Below the pieces are notes generated by a model. The model saw only the letters and a list, made by a program, of their open reading frames with translations. It was not told where the DNA came from and did not search any database. A stretch of DNA of 64,000 nucleotides from Heyndrickxia camelliae (GTDB lineage Bacteria > Bacillota > Bacilli > Bacillales > Bacillaceae_C): positions 310,001 to 374,000 of the forward strand of contig NZ_PIQO01000002.1 in the NCBI RefSeq assembly GCF_002844575.1, read 5' to 3'. Of this stretch, positions 62,552 through 64,000 are shown piece by piece; the first letter of the stretch is position 1; each line of letters starts with the position of its first letter. The translations under genes were made by a program, and so were the position numbers.

Positions 62552-64000
62552 ATATTGCCTTAGTCATTATCTTTATTGTTCTAGTCCTCGCGATTCTATT
62601 AGGAATCCAAGCGAAAAAGGGAAAAGATATGAACCTAGAGCAATGGTCCGTTGGGGGAAGAGGATTCGGCACCATTTTTGTCTTCCTATTAATGGCAGGT
62701 GAAATTTATACAACTTTTACCTTTTTGGGAGGAAGTGGCTGGGCATATGGAAAAGGTGGGCCAACCTATTACATCATTTCCTATAGTGCGGTCGCCTATA
62801 TTATGTCCTATTTCCTTTTGCCTAGGATTTGGAAATATGCGAAGAAACATAATCTCCTCTCTCAATCGGACTTTTTCGTACAGAAATATAACAGTCCCTA
62901 TTTAGGTGTATTCGTTTCGTTAATTGGTATAGTCGGGATGGTCCCATATTTTATCACACAATTAAAGGGCCTTGGGCTCATTGTTTCCCAGGCTTCCTAT
63001 GGAAGTATTTCTCCTACATTTGCCATCTGGATTGGTGCCATTGCCGTTACAATCTATGTCATGGTATCAGGGATTCATGGATCAGCTTGGACAGCCGTGG
63101 TGAAAGATATATTAATACTTGCTGTAGTGCTGTTTCTGGGAATTTATTTACCTATTCATTATTACGGTGGACTCGGTTCTATGTTTGAAGCAATCCATGC
63201 CAAAGATGCCAATTTCTTAGCATTGCCTGCTACAGGACAAAGCCCATCTTGGTTTATTTCAACCGTCTTATTGACCGCTTTTGGCTTTTATATGTGGCCA
63301 CATACGTTTGGCTCCACCTATACTGCTAAAAATGCGAACACCTTTCGCAGAAATGCGATCATTATGCCTTTGTATTCCTTGGTTTTACTTTTTGTCTTCT
63401 TTGTGGGATTCGCTGCGATATTACAAGTTCCAGGACTAACCGGAAGCGATACCGACCTTGCCCTATTAAAAATCTCCATTGCAACCTTTGATCCCTGGGT
63501 GATTGGAATTATTGGGTCTGCTGGGGTTTTAACTGCGCTAGTTCCAGGTTCATTGATTCTCATGTCATCGGCTACCCTTTTATCAAAGAATATCTTTAAG
63601 GTAATAAAGCCGACAGCCACAAATAAACAAATTGAAAAAATAGCAAAATACATGGTACCCGTGGTTGCACTTGTAACAGTATATTATACGATTAATGGCG
63701 GCGAAACCATTGTGGCCTTACTGTTAATGGGATACAGCTTAGTTACCCAGCTCTTCCCAGCATTACTCTTTAGTCTAATGAAAAATAATTTTGTTACGAA
63801 ATACGGTGCATTTGCTGGAATGGCCACAGGTGTCGCGACGGTTGCCTATGTAACCATAGCAAATAAATCTGTAGGATCTTTACTCCCATTCTTACCACAA
63901 GTTATTAAAGATCTAAATGTCGGGATTGTAGCCTTAATTGTCAATCTCTTCTTCTTAGTAATCGTAAGCATCCTGACCCGATCCATATCTGTATCCAAGC
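62548..64000 (+). CDS. Sodium:solute symporter (SSS) family protein, partial
   Basis: 484 codons from the ATG at 62548 to the window edge, with no stop. AAGGAGG lies upstream. Residues 20-45 have the SSS start WSVGGRGFGTIFVFLLMAGE; YTTFTFLGGSGWAYGKGG and FYMWPHTFGSTYTAKN follow. This resembles YodF/MctP-type carriers for monocarboxylates or small organic acids. Being translationally coupled to DUF3311 and preceded by the M20 hydrolase, it probably imports the acylated amino acid or another substrate of that pathway (inference). Confidence 0.9.
   Translation, partial: MNIALVIIFIVLVLAILLGIQAKKGKDMNLEQWSVGGRGFGTIFVFLLMAGEIYTTFTFLGGSGWAYGKGGPTYYIISYSAVAYIMSYFLLPRIWKYAKKHNLLSQSDFFVQKYNSPYLGVFVSLIGIVGMVPYFITQLKGLGLIVSQASYGSISPTFAIWIGAIAVTIYVMVSGIHGSAWTAVVKDILILAVVLFLGIYLPIHYYGGLGSMFEAIHAKDANFLALPATGQSPSWFISTVLLTAFGFYMWPHTFGSTYTAKNANTFRRNAIIMPLYSLVLLFVFFVGFAAILQVPGLTGSDTDLALLKISIATFDPWVIGIIGSAGVLTALVPGSLILMSSATLLSKNIFKVIKPTATNKQIEKIAKYMVPVVALVTVYYTINGGETIVALLLMGYSLVTQLFPALLFSLMKNNFVTKYGAFAGMATGVATVAYVTIANKSVGSLLPFLPQVIKDLNVGIVALIVNLFFLVIVSILTRSISVSK

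Overview
The window is from an AT-rich, low-GC Gram-positive spore-former, most likely a Bacillaceae (Bacillus/Neobacillus-like) soil or plant-litter saprophyte. Evidence: strong AAGGAGG ribosome binding sites, frequent GTG/TTG starts, CcpA-type cre sites, Bacillus-style uxu/kdg gene order, a LytR-CpsA-Psr protein, a CBO0543 pair and the GGGACGGTTC-type repeats typical of Bacillus genomes. No rRNA, tRNA, CRISPR array, prophage or conjugative module was seen. The calls come from reading the sequence only; no database search was run.

Layout. 1-867: 5' part of a secreted GH92-like glycosidase, cut by the window edge. 1298-6400: fructoselysine operon of the Escherichia coli type (frlC-frlA-frlB-frlD-frlR in transcription order). 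6583-11684: uxaA-lgoD-like-uxaB operon (L-galactonate to tagaturonate to altronate to 2-keto-3-deoxygluconate, KDG) with a divergent AraC regulator. 12134-22760: hexuronate/aldonate regulon: an ACS-family transporter, a KdgR-like LacI repressor, a lactonase, a second transporter, uxuB, uxuA, kdgA, yjmD, yjmC and kdgK, with palindromic LacI operators. 22933-28767: signalling operon EAL - HTH - CheW - tandem nitrilase - chemoreceptor, divergent from an XRE-TPR regulator (29076-30425). 30426-36549: small accessory genes, a Tyr/His/Gly repeat protein, a CBO0543 pair, a REP-associated tyrosine transposase (RAYT), an LCP protein and a bile-acid-symporter-family transporter. 36628-43491: galactitol-type PTS with a PfkB kinase, two class II aldolases and a BglG/MtlR-type activator. 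43654-47873: amino-acid ABC transporter with a lysine-6-dehydrogenase-like enzyme and a divergent GntR. 48116-51412: large SH3-repeat glucosaminidase. 52042-53165: frameshifted alcohol dehydrogenase. 53472-60078: shikimate/quinate cluster (aroK, aroQ, ydiB-like, two MFS carriers, LacI). 61152-64000: M20 amidohydrolase, DUF3311 protein and a sodium/solute symporter cut by the edge.

How it fits together. Most of the window is substrate-specific catabolism: Amadori products, aldonates/hexuronates, an unidentified PTS sugar, amino acids, shikimate/quinate and N-acyl amino acids. The two aldonate branches are parallel: tagaturonate to altronate on one side, fructuronate to mannonate on the other, both ending at KDG, then KdgK and KdgA. 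uxaC is not in the window, which favours entry at the aldonate level.

Most notable: a RAYT gene bounded by perfect 17-bp inverted repeats whose core recurs in intergenic palindromes across the window; related palindromes that have entered the 3' ends of genes and now encode C-termini; an operon joining c-di-GMP turnover, chemotaxis and a membrane-anchored double nitrilase with one dead domain; and several decaying genes.
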